A stretch of DNA of 64,000 nucleotides, taken from an uncultured Psychrobacter sp. Its GTDB lineage: Bacteria; Pseudomonadota; Gammaproteobacteria; Pseudomonadales; Moraxellaceae. A program made the translations under genes and the position numbers. Below the pieces are notes generated by a model. That model was not told where the DNA came from. It saw nothing but the letters and a program-made list of their open reading frames with translations, and ran no database searches. Location of the stretch: the NCBI RefSeq assembly GCF_947488565.1, contig NZ_CANKZC010000003.1, forward strand, positions 62,001 to 126,000, written 5' to 3'. This document shows positions 43,754 through 53,184 of this stretch, in pieces (within the stretch, counting starts at the first letter, position 1; the number at the start of each line of letters is the position of its first letter).

Positions 43754-44692
43754 TCAAGCCAGCCATTGTAGCGTTAATGGTTCGATTGGATGGTGCTTTG
43801 CAACCTCATTATTAACCGTGGCGCTGTCTGCTAAATCAGTGCTTACTATACCAACCAGTTGCCGTTTTATCAGCTCTAGTACTGCGACAAAGCTGACCAC
43901 GACACCTATCTTACCTTGTGCTTTATCTAGTAGCTCACAAAAGGAGCGTGTGCCATCAGTGCTTAGCTGACGGCTGATACTGGCAATACGATCGGACAGG
44001 GGAACGGCATCGACCTTAATGGTATGCATTTGATAATCAGGTTGTAGCTGCATTTTAAATAAGCTATCAATTAATAAATTTGGAGAGTAGCTGAGTAATT
44101 CGGCATTCATAACATCTTGATTAGGCATACTCACCATCGCCAAAAACACATCGCGCTCAAGACGAATCAGGCTATCTAAACGCTGACTAACGGTTTTGAT
44201 TTGTGCATATTCTTCTAAACGTCCAATCAGCTCAGCCTTTGGGTCGCGTTCATCATTGAGTGTCTCAGGTATCGGTAGCAATAACTCGGTCTTTATCGCA
44301 ATCAATGTCGATGCCATCAGTAAATAGTCACCCGCCAGCTCAAAATGTTCAGTATCTAACTCACTAATATAAGCCAAATACTGCTCCGTAATAGGCAATA
44401 TCGGCATTTTGGTCAGATCTACATTGTTTTTTTTAACCAAATATAATAAAAAATCTAACGGCCCTGCAAACTGCTCTAGCCAAATGGCAAACGCTTGCGG
44501 GGGTACGTACAGATCTTCAGGTAGCTGCTGTATTGGGGTTTGATAAATGCGCAAAGACATGTCATTGATGACTAAGCCATCGTAATTGTTGTTATCAGAT
44601 GATGACATAGAAGCTTGAGAGGCTTGAATTGGGATTGCAGACAAAGCAGGTTTTGGTAAAGCTACACGTTTGTTTTTTGGCTCAGTCTGCAC
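43754..44692 (-). CDS. scpA: segregation and condensation protein A
   Basis: Kleisin subunit of the SMC-ScpAB condensin. Conserved N-terminal region FAGPLDFLLYLVKKNNVDL then PITEQYLAYI and GDYLLMASTLIAIKTELLLP; a C-terminal winged helix (about 240-310). At 312 aa it is about 40-50 longer than many ScpA proteins because of a polar N-terminal extension (about 1-60), so an internal start is possible. It lies between trpS and scpB in an apparent operon. Confidence 0.94.
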   Translation of the reverse strand: MQTEPKNKRVALPKPALSAIPIQASQASMSSSDNNNYDGLVINDMSLRIYQTPIQQLPEDLYVPPQAFAIWLEQFAGPLDFLLYLVKKNNVDLTKMPILPITEQYLAYISELDTEHFELAGDYLLMASTLIAIKTELLLPIPETLNDERDPKAELIGRLEEYAQIKTVSQRLDSLIRLERDVFLAMVSMPNQDVMNAELLSYSPNLLIDSLFKMQLQPDYQMHTIKVDAVPLSDRIASISRQLSTDGTRSFCELLDKAQGKIGVVVSFVAVLELIKRQLVGIVSTDLADSATVNNEVAKHHPIEPLTLQWLA

Positions 44693-44771
44693 GTTTAATA
44701 TCCGTCTTCATTATGACAAATTATGATAATAAAAAGGTAGTTTAAGCCATATGATTATTTAAACCAAATAA

Positions 44772-45839
44772 TTACTTAAGCTTAGCAAGTGGGCGAATCC
44801 CAATAGCACGGCGAGCTTTATCTAACTGTTTACGGCTATGACGACGGGCTTTGTCCGCGCCCATTTGTAAGATTGCTTCCAGCTCTTTTGGATTGGCCAT
44901 CAACTCTTCATAACGTGCGCGAAACGGCGCAATTTCATCATTGATTTTGTCAAATAGGACTTGTTTGGCATCACCCCAGCCGATACCGGACGTATAGCGT
45001 GCGCGCATATCAGTAATTTCTTCAGGCGTTGCAAAAGCTTTATAAATTTCAAAGAGAGCAGAATCATCAGGATCTTTTGGCTCGTCAGGAAGCTGCGAGT
45101 TGGTCACAATTTTCATGATAGCTTTATGCATCTGCTTTTCAGGACTGACTTGCGGGTTAGGATCACCGAATAGCGGAATAGTATTGCTATAGCTCTTACT
45201 CATTTTGCGACCATCAAGCCCTGTCAGTAGCGGAATATCTTCATCAACGACTGCTGAGGGCAGGGTAAAGAGGGTCTTGTAACGATGATTGAAAGTGCCA
45301 GCGATATCACGTGCCATCTCAATATGCTGCACTTGGTCACGGCCGACGGGCACATGAGTGGCATTAAACATCAAAATGTCAGCTGCCATGAGTACTGGAT
45401 AGCCAAACAGACCCATAGTAATGCCTTGATCTGGATCAACATCCGCTTTTTCTATATTAATATCGACGGCTGCTTTATAGGCATGAGCGCGGTTCATAAG
45501 ACCTTTGGCACACGAGCAGTTTAAAATCCAAGCAAGCTCGGGAATTTCAGGCACATCCGACTGACGATAGAAGGTCACACGCTCAGGGTCAAGACCACAA
45601 GCAATCCAAGTCGCTGCTATGATTTTAGTCGATTCATGAATAACCGCTGGGTCATAACAACCAATAATGCCATGATAATCTGCCAAAAAGAAAAACGCTT
45701 CATCGTCACTGTTTTGAATAGATTCAATCGCTGGACGAATAGCACCAACGTAATTACCTAAGTGCGGAATACCGGTAGGCTTAATGCCTGTGAGGATACG
45801 TTTGGTTTCTTTTTTAGGTGCATCAGTTTGATTACTCAT
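44772..45839 (-). CDS. trpS: tryptophanyl-tRNA synthetase
   Basis: Class I aminoacyl-tRNA synthetase, 355 aa. The HIGH-type motif is in [14 protein letters not shown], and the KMSKS loop is in [28 protein letters not shown] is also conserved. A short Lys-rich leader precedes the catalytic domain. scpA lies 79 bp downstream. No trp attenuator or T-box is visible in the 123 bp upstream. Confidence 0.96.
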   Translation of the reverse strand: MSNQTDAPKKETKRILTGIKPTGIPHLGNYVGAIRPAIESIQNSDDEAFFFLADYHGIIGCYDPAVIHESTKIIAATWIACGLDPERVTFYRQSDVPEIPELAWILNCSCAKGLMNRAHAYKAAVDINIEKADVDPDQGITMGLFGYPVLMAADILMFNATHVPVGRDQVQHIEMARDIAGTFNHRYKTLFTLPSAVVDEDIPLLTGLDGRKMSKSYSNTIPLFGDPNPQVSPEKQMHKAIMKIVTNSQLPDEPKDPDDSALFEIYKAFATPEEITDMRARYTSGIGWGDAKQVLFDKINDEIAPFRARYEELMANPKELEAILQMGADKARRHSRKQLDKARRAIGIRPLAKLK

Positions 45840-45962
45840 GGAAAATCCGTAGTTGGTTTATTAGTTTATTGCAAATTTAATATCGTACACTTAAGTCAAT
45901 GACTCAATTTAGTGGCGCAAATTATAACAAATTTATCTACTGCTTTGTTTGTGTATAAACGC

Positions 45963-47054
45963 CTACTTATAGATTTCAGTGCGACCATCTGGGCTGTTTT
46001 TGAAGCGCCGATGAAACCACATCCATTGGGTTGGATCAATACGAATGAGTCCTTCTAAGACTTCATTAATGCGAGTGGCGTCAGCGACTTCATCATTACT
46101 AGGATAGTTATCCAGCTCTGGTGTAATGGTTAGATGGTAATGAGGGCGCTTGCCACTTGGTAGGTTATCCGGTGTTTGCCGATAGGTGTGCAGAGCCATT
46201 AGCGCTGGAGGATGTTGCTTGTCGCCTAATTTTGCCATGCGCCGTGAAGCTGTGATAGTGGCTGCTGGCACGCCAAAAAATGGTGCCATTACGCCTTGCT
46301 TGAGACCATAATCTTGATCAGGCGAGTACCAAATTACATGCCCAGCTTTAATTGAGCTGACCAAACTGCGCATATCACGGCTGGATATTTGCTTTCCAAA
46401 GATGCGCGTGCGACCGTTATAAATAAACCAATCAAGAAGTGCATTATTTTGTGGTCGATACATTGCATCTAACGCAAAAAACTGCGCGCAAAATAACCCG
46501 CCCAAATCGAGCATGGTGTAATGAGCGCCTAATAAGATAACAGGACGATTGTCTTTTTGGGCATTGATGAGATATTGTAGCCCCGAAATAGAAACCGTAC
46601 GGGTAAAAACATTAGGGCGAAACCAAGCACAAAGCGTCTCAAATACTCCAATACCTTGATTGACAAAAACTTGCTTTGCCATCAGTTCTCGCTCAGCTTC
46701 TGGCTTTTCAGGAAAAGCCAGCTTAAGGTTAATAAGCGTATCCTGTCTACGTGAGCCTGCAACTTTATAAATCAAGATACCAATCTTACGACCCAACCAA
46801 AACTGCCAACGTAACGGCAGGTAAATCATGGGCAAAAATACCACAAATAACAGCCAAATGCCCCAGTATCTAGGCAGTAAAAATTGCCACTGAAAAGGCT
46901 TTTTATCAGCTTGTGCTGTGCGTTTATGAGTCTGCGTAATAGTTGGTGTACCAGTAGGAATAGCCGGCGATTTAGCAGACTGCTGTACGCTCTGCGATGG
47001 TGTACTGTTCTTTGAAGGTATTTTACTTGGATCGTATTGTTCGGGCGCTTTCAT
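45963..47054 (-). CDS. LpxL/LpxM-type lipid A lauroyl/myristoyl acyltransferase
   Basis: Late acyltransferase adding a secondary acyl chain to lipid A on the inner leaflet. A polar N-terminal extension (about 1-55) precedes one membrane segment (about 62-82), then the acyltransferase motif GAHYTMLDLGG (H-x4-D), QNNALLDWFIYNGR, WYSPDQDYG and APFFGVPAATI, and a C-terminal WMWFHRRFKNSPDG. At 363 aa it is slightly long. Whether it is LpxL or LpxM cannot be told from sequence alone. It is a single gene with a 123-bp gap to trpS. Confidence 0.9.
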   Translation of the reverse strand: MKAPEQYDPSKIPSKNSTPSQSVQQSAKSPAIPTGTPTITQTHKRTAQADKKPFQWQFLLPRYWGIWLLFVVFLPMIYLPLRWQFWLGRKIGILIYKVAGSRRQDTLINLKLAFPEKPEAERELMAKQVFVNQGIGVFETLCAWFRPNVFTRTVSISGLQYLINAQKDNRPVILLGAHYTMLDLGGLFCAQFFALDAMYRPQNNALLDWFIYNGRTRIFGKQISSRDMRSLVSSIKAGHVIWYSPDQDYGLKQGVMAPFFGVPAATITASRRMAKLGDKQHPPALMALHTYRQTPDNLPSGKRPHYHLTITPELDNYPSNDEVADATRINEVLEGLIRIDPTQWMWFHRRFKNSPDGRTEIYK

Positions 47055-47382
47055 AATGTCCTTTTACAGCACTGTTTGTGGCATCTATAGCATTGGGCTA
47101 TATCGTCGAGGCTAATGATGAAAAGTTACTATCATGATGGGGTAGCGGTAGCTGGTTTGCAAGTTGGTTTTGACTATAAAAGCAAAGTGTTTAACAGTTT
47201 ATAAAGTCAGGTTATTGAGTGCACTAGCGTTTAATATCACTACTATTAAGCTTTAAGCATAAAAAAACCTTATAAGCTGTGACCAGCTTATAAGGTTTTG
47301 CAAATTTAACGTTTTACTTGATGCTATTAGTATAACTCTGAGAAAAAGACAACCATAACAGTAAAACGATAAACAGCTTCTA
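47055..47382. other. intergenic region between rpsI and the lipid A acyltransferase gene
   Basis: 328 bp holding the rpsI terminator (47264-47299). The remainder should include the promoter of the acyltransferase gene; I see no other organised element. Confidence 0.55.
47264..47299 (-). terminator. terminator of the rplM-rpsI operon
   Basis: AAAACCTTATAAGCTG (47264-47279) and CAGCTTATAAGGTTTT (47284-47299) are perfect 16-bp complements with a 4-nt loop; on the minus strand the stem runs into a T-tract. Confidence 0.92.
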
Positions 47383-47769
47383 TTAACGCTTCGAGAATTG
47401 TGGACGTTTACGTGCTTTACGTAGGCCCAATTTCTTACGTTCAACTTGACGTGAGTCACGAGTAACAAAACCAGCGGCTTTTAGCGTAGATTTGTTGGTG
47501 TCGTCAAGTTCGATTAGGGCACGAGTGATACCGTGACGAATAGCACCTGCTTGACCACTAATACCACCACCTTTTACAGTGATATAAAGATCGTAGTCAT
47601 TAGGAGTATCTAATAGTTCTAATGGCTGACGAACAACCATACGTGAAGTTTCACGGCTAAAGTACTCATCAAGTGGCTTACCGTTAACGACGATACTACC
47701 AGTACCTTTTGCTAAAAAGACACGAGCAGTAGACGTCTTGCGGCGACCAGTTCCGTAATTGCGTTCCAT
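47383..47769 (-). CDS. rpsI: 30S ribosomal protein S9
   Basis: 128 aa. It has the N-terminal [33 protein letters not shown], and the conserved basic C-terminal tail ending in KRPQFSKR whose last residues reach the P-site tRNA. It follows rplM by 10 bp, the standard operon, and ends at a strong terminator. Confidence 0.98.
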   Translation of the reverse strand: MERNYGTGRRKTSTARVFLAKGTGSIVVNGKPLDEYFSRETSRMVVRQPLELLDTPNDYDLYITVKGGGISGQAGAIRHGITRALIELDDTNKSTLKAAGFVTRDSRQVERKKLGLRKARKRPQFSKR

Positions 47770-47779
47770 AAGTGATTCC

Positions 47780-48208
47780 TTAGATGTCTAGTTCTTTAGG
47801 TTGCTGTGCAGTATGTGGATGTTCTTCCCCTGCATATAGCTTTAGCTTCTTAATCATTGCATAGCCAAGAGGACCTTTTGGAAGCATACCCTTAACTGCT
47901 TTATGTAGAACATCTTCAGGCTTATGTGCAATCAGCTTTGTGAAGTTGGTTTCTTTAATACCGCCTGGGTAGCCACTATGACGATAGTACTTTTTATCTT
48001 GCGCTTTTTTACCCGTTACCGCGATTTTTTCTGCGTTGATGACAACGATAAAGTCACCAGTATCTACGTGCGGAGTATAAGAAGTTTTATGCTTGCCACG
48101 TAAGCGAGTAGCGATTTGGGTGGCTAAGCGACCAAGGGTTTTGCCGTCAGCATCTACGACATACCAGTCATGGGTCACTTCAGCTGGTTTTGCACTAAGT
48201 GTTTTCAT
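47780..48208 (-). CDS. rplM: 50S ribosomal protein L13
   Basis: 142 aa, full length. Characteristic segments: [47 protein letters not shown] and [20 protein letters not shown]. It is the first gene of the rplM-rpsI unit; AAGG precedes the ATG. Confidence 0.98.
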   Translation of the reverse strand: MKTLSAKPAEVTHDWYVVDADGKTLGRLATQIATRLRGKHKTSYTPHVDTGDFIVVINAEKIAVTGKKAQDKKYYRHSGYPGGIKETNFTKLIAHKPEDVLHKAVKGMLPKGPLGYAMIKKLKLYAGEEHPHTAQQPKELDI

Positions 48209-48404
48209 GATAAAACCTTAAAATTAGAATTCATTGAGAGTTTAGCTGGGAACGGGGCTCTCAAAAAACAGACTGCATATTATAAGCAGTAGCGCCTACG
48301 CTTGCAAGCTGCATTGGGGTTTATTTTCGCCTTATATACATTAAACTGCAGCGTTGGACCAGTTTTTCAGCGGTTTTTAGCATTCATTAATGCAAGTTGC
48401 ATGA

Positions 48405-49088
48405 TTATGACGATTCTAGTCTATAAAGTCCAGCCACAACTTGTCCGACTTTGGTTTGTTTGACGCATTCAAACCTGCTAAACCCTTGTGTTGCAAAGAC
48501 TGAGCTTAGAGACTGAACCATTTCGTTTAATTGCTCATTTAAATCTTTGTCAGCTTCCAAATAAATAAGCGTTTCTGTCGTGATTAATGACTGTTTAATT
48601 AAAGCCGTTAAAATTGGCTGCCATAAATCCTTTGCATAAGGTGGATCAATAAAAACGATATCGAACGGATGTTTGAAATTACTATTTTGAGATAAGATTT
48701 GTTCAGCGTCGCCATGAAAAACTTGATAGCTATCAATATCAACATTTAATTGCTGCGCGCTTTGTAATAGCAATTGGTACTGAGATTGATTGGTTTCGAT
48801 AAAGGTGCAGTGTGCAGCTCCCCGAGATAAGGCTTCAAATCCTAATACACCGCTGCCTGCACAGCTATCAAGAACACGTGCGCCATGTATATCGGCAAGC
48901 AACCAGTTAAACAGTGTTTCTCGTAAGCGATCTGGCGTCGGTCGTAAGCCATCAGCATCGATAAAATTGATGCTACGACGTTTAAATTGTCCACCAATAA
49001 TACGTACTTTGCCCGCAGTGGTTTGTTTTTTATGATTTGTATCACGCTTTGGGCCACGCGACGTCGATGTTTTTGTGTTTCTTTTCAT
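48405..49088 (-). CDS. rsmD: 16S rRNA (guanine966-N2)-methyltransferase
   Basis: SAM-dependent methyltransferase for G966 of 16S rRNA. It has VRIIGGQFKRRSINF, GLRPTPDRLRETLFNWL, the SAM motif LDSCAGSGVLGFEALSRGA, and the catalytic IVFIDPPYAK (DPPY). A basic N-terminal leader (about 1-27) precedes the fold. It lies 12 bp downstream of mrdA, so the two are co-transcribed. Confidence 0.95.
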   Translation of the reverse strand: MKRNTKTSTSRGPKRDTNHKKQTTAGKVRIIGGQFKRRSINFIDADGLRPTPDRLRETLFNWLLADIHGARVLDSCAGSGVLGFEALSRGAAHCTFIETNQSQYQLLLQSAQQLNVDIDSYQVFHGDAEQILSQNSNFKHPFDIVFIDPPYAKDLWQPILTALIKQSLITTETLIYLEADKDLNEQLNEMVQSLSSVFATQGFSRFECVKQTKVGQVVAGLYRLESS

Positions 49089-49100
49089 AATGACTATTCT

Positions 49101-51080
49101 TTATTCGGTCGCTGTAGTGGTTGCTGCTTGGGCTTCTGCCTGTTCCTTTAATGCTTGTTCTTGATCGCGAATAGCATCACGTTTGGCTTTATCCAATGCT
49201 TTTTGGTATTTAATAGCTTTTAGCTCATCAGGTGTGGGAGGTGTAATAGGGTCACTTTTACGCTGCAGGACCCAATAATCAAATAATGCACGTCCAATAG
49301 GTGCTGCTACTGCGCTACCGCCGCCACCGTTTTCAACCAGTACCGCAAGGGCAATTTGTGGGTCTTCTACGGGTGCAAAACCATTAAACCATGCATGATC
49401 CCAATGACGCTTATCGATTGCTGATTTATTATAACTTTTGCCTTGAGCGATAGATTTGACCTGAGCCGTACCTGTTTTGCCAGCGATACGGTAGCGTGAA
49501 GTATAGATACCACGAGCAGTACCAGCTTTGACAGTGTCTTCCATCGCATCATGCATACGTGTCCAATCAGAAGGTTTGCCATCATAGTCAATCTTACCGT
49601 CAGATTTGGTGATGACATTCACTTCTGCAGCGCCATCACTACGTTTTAGCAGATGCGGGGTAATATGATTACCTTTATTTGCCATCATGGCAGTCGCATT
49701 GGCAATCTGTAGTGGCGTTGCTAAAAAATATCCTTGACCGATACTGACTGAGATGGTCTCGCCTGGTAACCAGCCTTTGTCATAAGTGTCTTTTTTCCAT
49801 TTTGGAGAAGGCATAATACCTGACTTTTCATTCGGCAAATCAATACCGGTATCTTCACCAAAACCAAAGCGCACCATCCAGTCATGTAAGCGCTGAATCC
49901 CCATTTCATACGCCAGTTTATAATAATACGTATCCACTGACATCATAATAGACTTTTTGAGATTCACTGAGCCGTGACCACCGCGTTTCCAGTCACGAAA
50001 ACGATGCGAGTCGCCAGGCAAGCTAAAGTAACCTGGGTCATAAATAGTCGTCTCCCAATCTCGCAAACCGTAATGTAGTCCACCCAACCCTTCAAATGGT
50101 TTGATAGTAGAGGCTGGTGGATACATCCCTTGAAGCGCACGGTTATACAGGGGCTGATCGATATCTTCTCTTAATGCATCGTAGTCTTTAAAAGAGATGC
50201 CTGAGATAAAAGGATTGGGATCGTAACTTGGATTACTCACAAACGCTAACACATCACCATTTTTTGGGTCTATCGCCACAATGGCACCGCGACGACCGTC
50301 GAGCTGCTGTTGAGCAATCGTTTGTAAGCCATAATCTAAACTTAAAGTAATATCGTTGCCAGCAACGGGCGGTTCGGTGTCTAACTGCCGTAGAATATTG
50401 CCATGAACATCTGTCTCCACCGACTGATAACCTGGCTCTCCAAGTAAAATATCTTCGTAAAAATCTTCAATACCAATTTTACCGATGAGGTCAGTACCAG
50501 CATAACGATCTTTATCAATACGCTTGGTCTCTTTGTCATTGATACGGCCAACATAACCGATAACATGGGCAAACAGCTCATCGTAGGGGTAGGAGCGGGT
50601 TAATTTACTCTGGATAGTAACGCCCCTAAAAAAAGGCTTACGCTCACTAAACTGTGCGACCTGCTTTTCTGTCAAATCAATTTTAATGGTCACCGGATCG
50701 TTCTTACTCTTACTTAATCTCGCCAAGATGTCAGTAATATCAGTGTCTGTTAAATCAAAAATAGGTGCAAGCAAGCTTAGAGTGCGTTCTGGATCTTTTA
50801 CTTCATCGGGGCTGAGCATGGCGGTAAATACAGGCTGATTATCAGCAAGCAATATGCCATTACGATCGTAAATATAACCACGGCTAGGCGGTGCAGATAT
50901 GAGCTTGATACGGTTATTGTCAGCCTGAGTTTTATATTTATCATGAGCGTATACTTGCAAGTACCCGTAACGCAGTAATAAAACACTCATACCCAAAAAT
51001 ATGAATAGACCAAGAATAAGAATACGGCGCATAAAAACGCGGTTGACCTGCTCGGTGTCTGGGATAAGCGATTTATTCAT
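49101..51080 (-). CDS. mrdA: penicillin-binding protein 2 (peptidoglycan transpeptidase)
   Basis: Elongasome transpeptidase for rod-shape growth. One N-terminal membrane anchor (about 17-38), a dimerisation/pedestal region, then the transpeptidase domain: S-x-x-K in PPASTIKPF (Ser about 326), the SxD/N-type motif SVDTYYYKLA, and KTGTAQ (about 535). SPSRGYIYDRNGILLADN-like sequence near the N-terminus is also PBP2-typical. At 659 aa it is normal; the Gln/Ala-rich tail is dispensable-looking. rodA, its usual partner, is not adjacent in this window. Confidence 0.95.
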   Translation of the reverse strand: MNKSLIPDTEQVNRVFMRRILILGLFIFLGMSVLLLRYGYLQVYAHDKYKTQADNNRIKLISAPPSRGYIYDRNGILLADNQPVFTAMLSPDEVKDPERTLSLLAPIFDLTDTDITDILARLSKSKNDPVTIKIDLTEKQVAQFSERKPFFRGVTIQSKLTRSYPYDELFAHVIGYVGRINDKETKRIDKDRYAGTDLIGKIGIEDFYEDILLGEPGYQSVETDVHGNILRQLDTEPPVAGNDITLSLDYGLQTIAQQQLDGRRGAIVAIDPKNGDVLAFVSNPSYDPNPFISGISFKDYDALREDIDQPLYNRALQGMYPPASTIKPFEGLGGLHYGLRDWETTIYDPGYFSLPGDSHRFRDWKRGGHGSVNLKKSIMMSVDTYYYKLAYEMGIQRLHDWMVRFGFGEDTGIDLPNEKSGIMPSPKWKKDTYDKGWLPGETISVSIGQGYFLATPLQIANATAMMANKGNHITPHLLKRSDGAAEVNVITKSDGKIDYDGKPSDWTRMHDAMEDTVKAGTARGIYTSRYRIAGKTGTAQVKSIAQGKSYNKSAIDKRHWDHAWFNGFAPVEDPQIALAVLVENGGGGSAVAAPIGRALFDYWVLQRKSDPITPPTPDELKAIKYQKALDKAKRDAIRDQEQALKEQAEAQAATTTATE

Positions 51081-51590
51081 GTAAAGTTAGTACCAATGAG
51101 CGCAGTAGATAAAGCAAAAATTACTTTGATAAAGGAATGCTGTGAAAGGTATTTAAGCAAATGCAGACAATAAAAACAAACATTTCAAACACATAGATTA
51201 AATGACCCTGTAATATTGAAGTATGAACGTAAAAGCGTATTGCTATTATTGCTGTGCGACAAATTATAACAGAATGTAATAAGCTGCGCTGATCCTGTCC
51301 GCTTATTTGTTGATGAATTCACACATGTCATTGATAGTACTATTTATAAGCTATTTTATCGCTCCAATTTGTAGTATCAAATATAAGTCAGACATGTGAT
51401 GTTGTCATGTATAGTCGCAACTTGGTTTAGCTGTATATGTGCTAATGAGTAGCAAGTATGCTAAAATCGGGCGATTTATTTTGTAGTGTTTACTTGGCAT
51501 TAAAGTGCTGTTTTTATTAAGCGTTTTTTAACAATACTAACAAACGACTATAGATTAACGAGAATCGTTACGTCAGAGGCAGGAAGAGTC
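51081..51590. other. divergent intergenic region between mrdA and the DUF445 gene
   Basis: 510 bp with no credible gene. A palindrome AACGA-GAA-TCGTT (51557-51569) lies 21 bp before the DUF445 start and an AAATCG/CGATTT palindrome lies near 51463-51476. Neither is assigned to a known regulator. Confidence 0.5.
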
Positions 51591-52925
51591 ATGGTCGCAA
51601 CCTCAATATGGCAAATGCTTGCTGAGCATCCAGAGTTTCTTGCCATGCTGACCATCCCACCAGTGACTGCATTTGTCACTTGGTTGCATGTATGGATGGC
51701 ATTGAAAATGCTGTTTTACCCCATTAAATTTTGGGGGCTACGTATACCTAATTTTCCATTTTTTGGTCTGCCTGGACTTGGTTGGCAAGGTATCGTCCCG
51801 CGTAAAGCGGGGAAAATCTCTGGAGTTATTGTCGATCAGACACTCTCAAAGCTTGGCTCACTTGAAGAGTTTTTTCAGGCGATGGAGCCTGAGCAGATGG
51901 CAGCTTTTATCACTGATACGGTTGATAAAAACCTTGAACCACTGATTGATGAGATTATGCTTGAGCATTCAGGTGCATTGTGGGGCAGTCTGCCATACGC
52001 ACTAAAACGTCGTATTTATACGCAAGCCCATCAAGAGCTGCCAGACATCATGCAATCTTTGGTGACTGATATGACCTACCATGTCGAGGACTTGGTCGAT
52101 ATGCGTCAAATGATCGTCAATAAGATGGAAAGTGATCGTCGCTTAATGGTGAATATGTTTTTAAGGGTTGGTCAACACGAGATCAACTTTATTTGGCATA
52201 TCAGTGCTTTAATTGGATTAATTTTTGGTATTATCCAAATGTTTATCTTTTTGGTGGTGCCGCAACATTGGACAGTGCCATTTTTCGCTGCCATTTGGGG
52301 CTTGTTGACCAATTGGATCGCAATCTGGATGGTGTTTAATCCAGTAGAACCACGCTTTATCTCTTATATAAAAGTTTTTGAGCGTTGTGACGGTTTTCCT
52401 TTTATAAAATTGAGGCTACCGCACGTCGCGCAGTTTCGTTTTCAAGGCGGCTTTATGAAGCGCCAAGAAGAAGTATCTGAAGTTTTTGCTGAAATCGTAG
52501 TCAACGATTTAGTGACTTTAGAGAATATTATGAATGAGATGATGTATGGCGATCGATCGGCGCAAACGCGTGAGCTGATGAAGTCGCACCTTTACCAGAT
52601 ATTAGAGTCGCCAGTGGTTAGAACGACTTTGCGTATGGGACTGGGTCGCCGTGAGTACGGGCAATTGAAAAATACCATTATCAATAAATCAATCACCGCT
52701 ACGATGGTACCGCTACGAGATCCTGAACTTAACGAGAGTCGCGCGAGCAAAATATTCGGTCTGTTTCGTGATCGTATTCGCGCTTTATCGCCTTATGAGT
52801 TTCAAAACTTATTACGTCCAGCATTTCGTGAAGATGAGATGACGTTGATCGTACTTGGTGGTTTGACTGGATTTTTGGCAGGTTGGTTGCATCTTGTTTT
52901 AGTGTTCTTTCCAGCGGTGCAGTAA
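51591..52925 (+). CDS. DUF445 family membrane protein
   Basis: 444 aa. It has an N-terminal membrane segment and IKFWGLRIPNFPFFGLPGLG, which gives the repeated amphipathic unit GWQGIVPRKAGKISG typical of DUF445. There are two central membrane segments (about 208-245) with WGLLTNWIAIWMVFNPVEP, and a second FQGGFMKRQEEVSEVFAEIV unit, then a C-terminal segment (about 420-440). DUF445 proteins may act in membrane contacts or division; function here is unknown. AGGAAGAG lies 4 nt before the ATG. Confidence 0.86.
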   Translation: MVATSIWQMLAEHPEFLAMLTIPPVTAFVTWLHVWMALKMLFYPIKFWGLRIPNFPFFGLPGLGWQGIVPRKAGKISGVIVDQTLSKLGSLEEFFQAMEPEQMAAFITDTVDKNLEPLIDEIMLEHSGALWGSLPYALKRRIYTQAHQELPDIMQSLVTDMTYHVEDLVDMRQMIVNKMESDRRLMVNMFLRVGQHEINFIWHISALIGLIFGIIQMFIFLVVPQHWTVPFFAAIWGLLTNWIAIWMVFNPVEPRFISYIKVFERCDGFPFIKLRLPHVAQFRFQGGFMKRQEEVSEVFAEIVVNDLVTLENIMNEMMYGDRSAQTRELMKSHLYQILESPVVRTTLRMGLGRREYGQLKNTIINKSITATMVPLRDPELNESRASKIFGLFRDRIRALSPYEFQNLLRPAFREDEMTLIVLGGLTGFLAGWLHLVLVFFPAVQ

Positions 52926-53184
52926 ACCAATGATTTTGTTATAAAAATATTTTATAATTATCCATGGTTAATGAATATATATGGAAAATTAGTACTAAGT
53001 TAGATAGTTCATTCAAAATTTGTCTTGACAAGGAAGCTTCATGTTAATCATACAGTGGTATGGTTGGCAAAGCTTGTGTTGTTTTGATTTTGTCATGAGT
53101 AGACTATAGGTGCTTTTCAATAAATAAGAGCCCAATCCGCCACAGTAAACTATGACCGTATTAGGGTAAACAGGGTTAGATTGT

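Noticed and set aside
51320..51405. CACATGTC/GACATGTG inverted pair in the mrdA-DUF445 gap
   Set aside because: Only 8 bp, far apart and AT-rich surroundings; compatible with chance.
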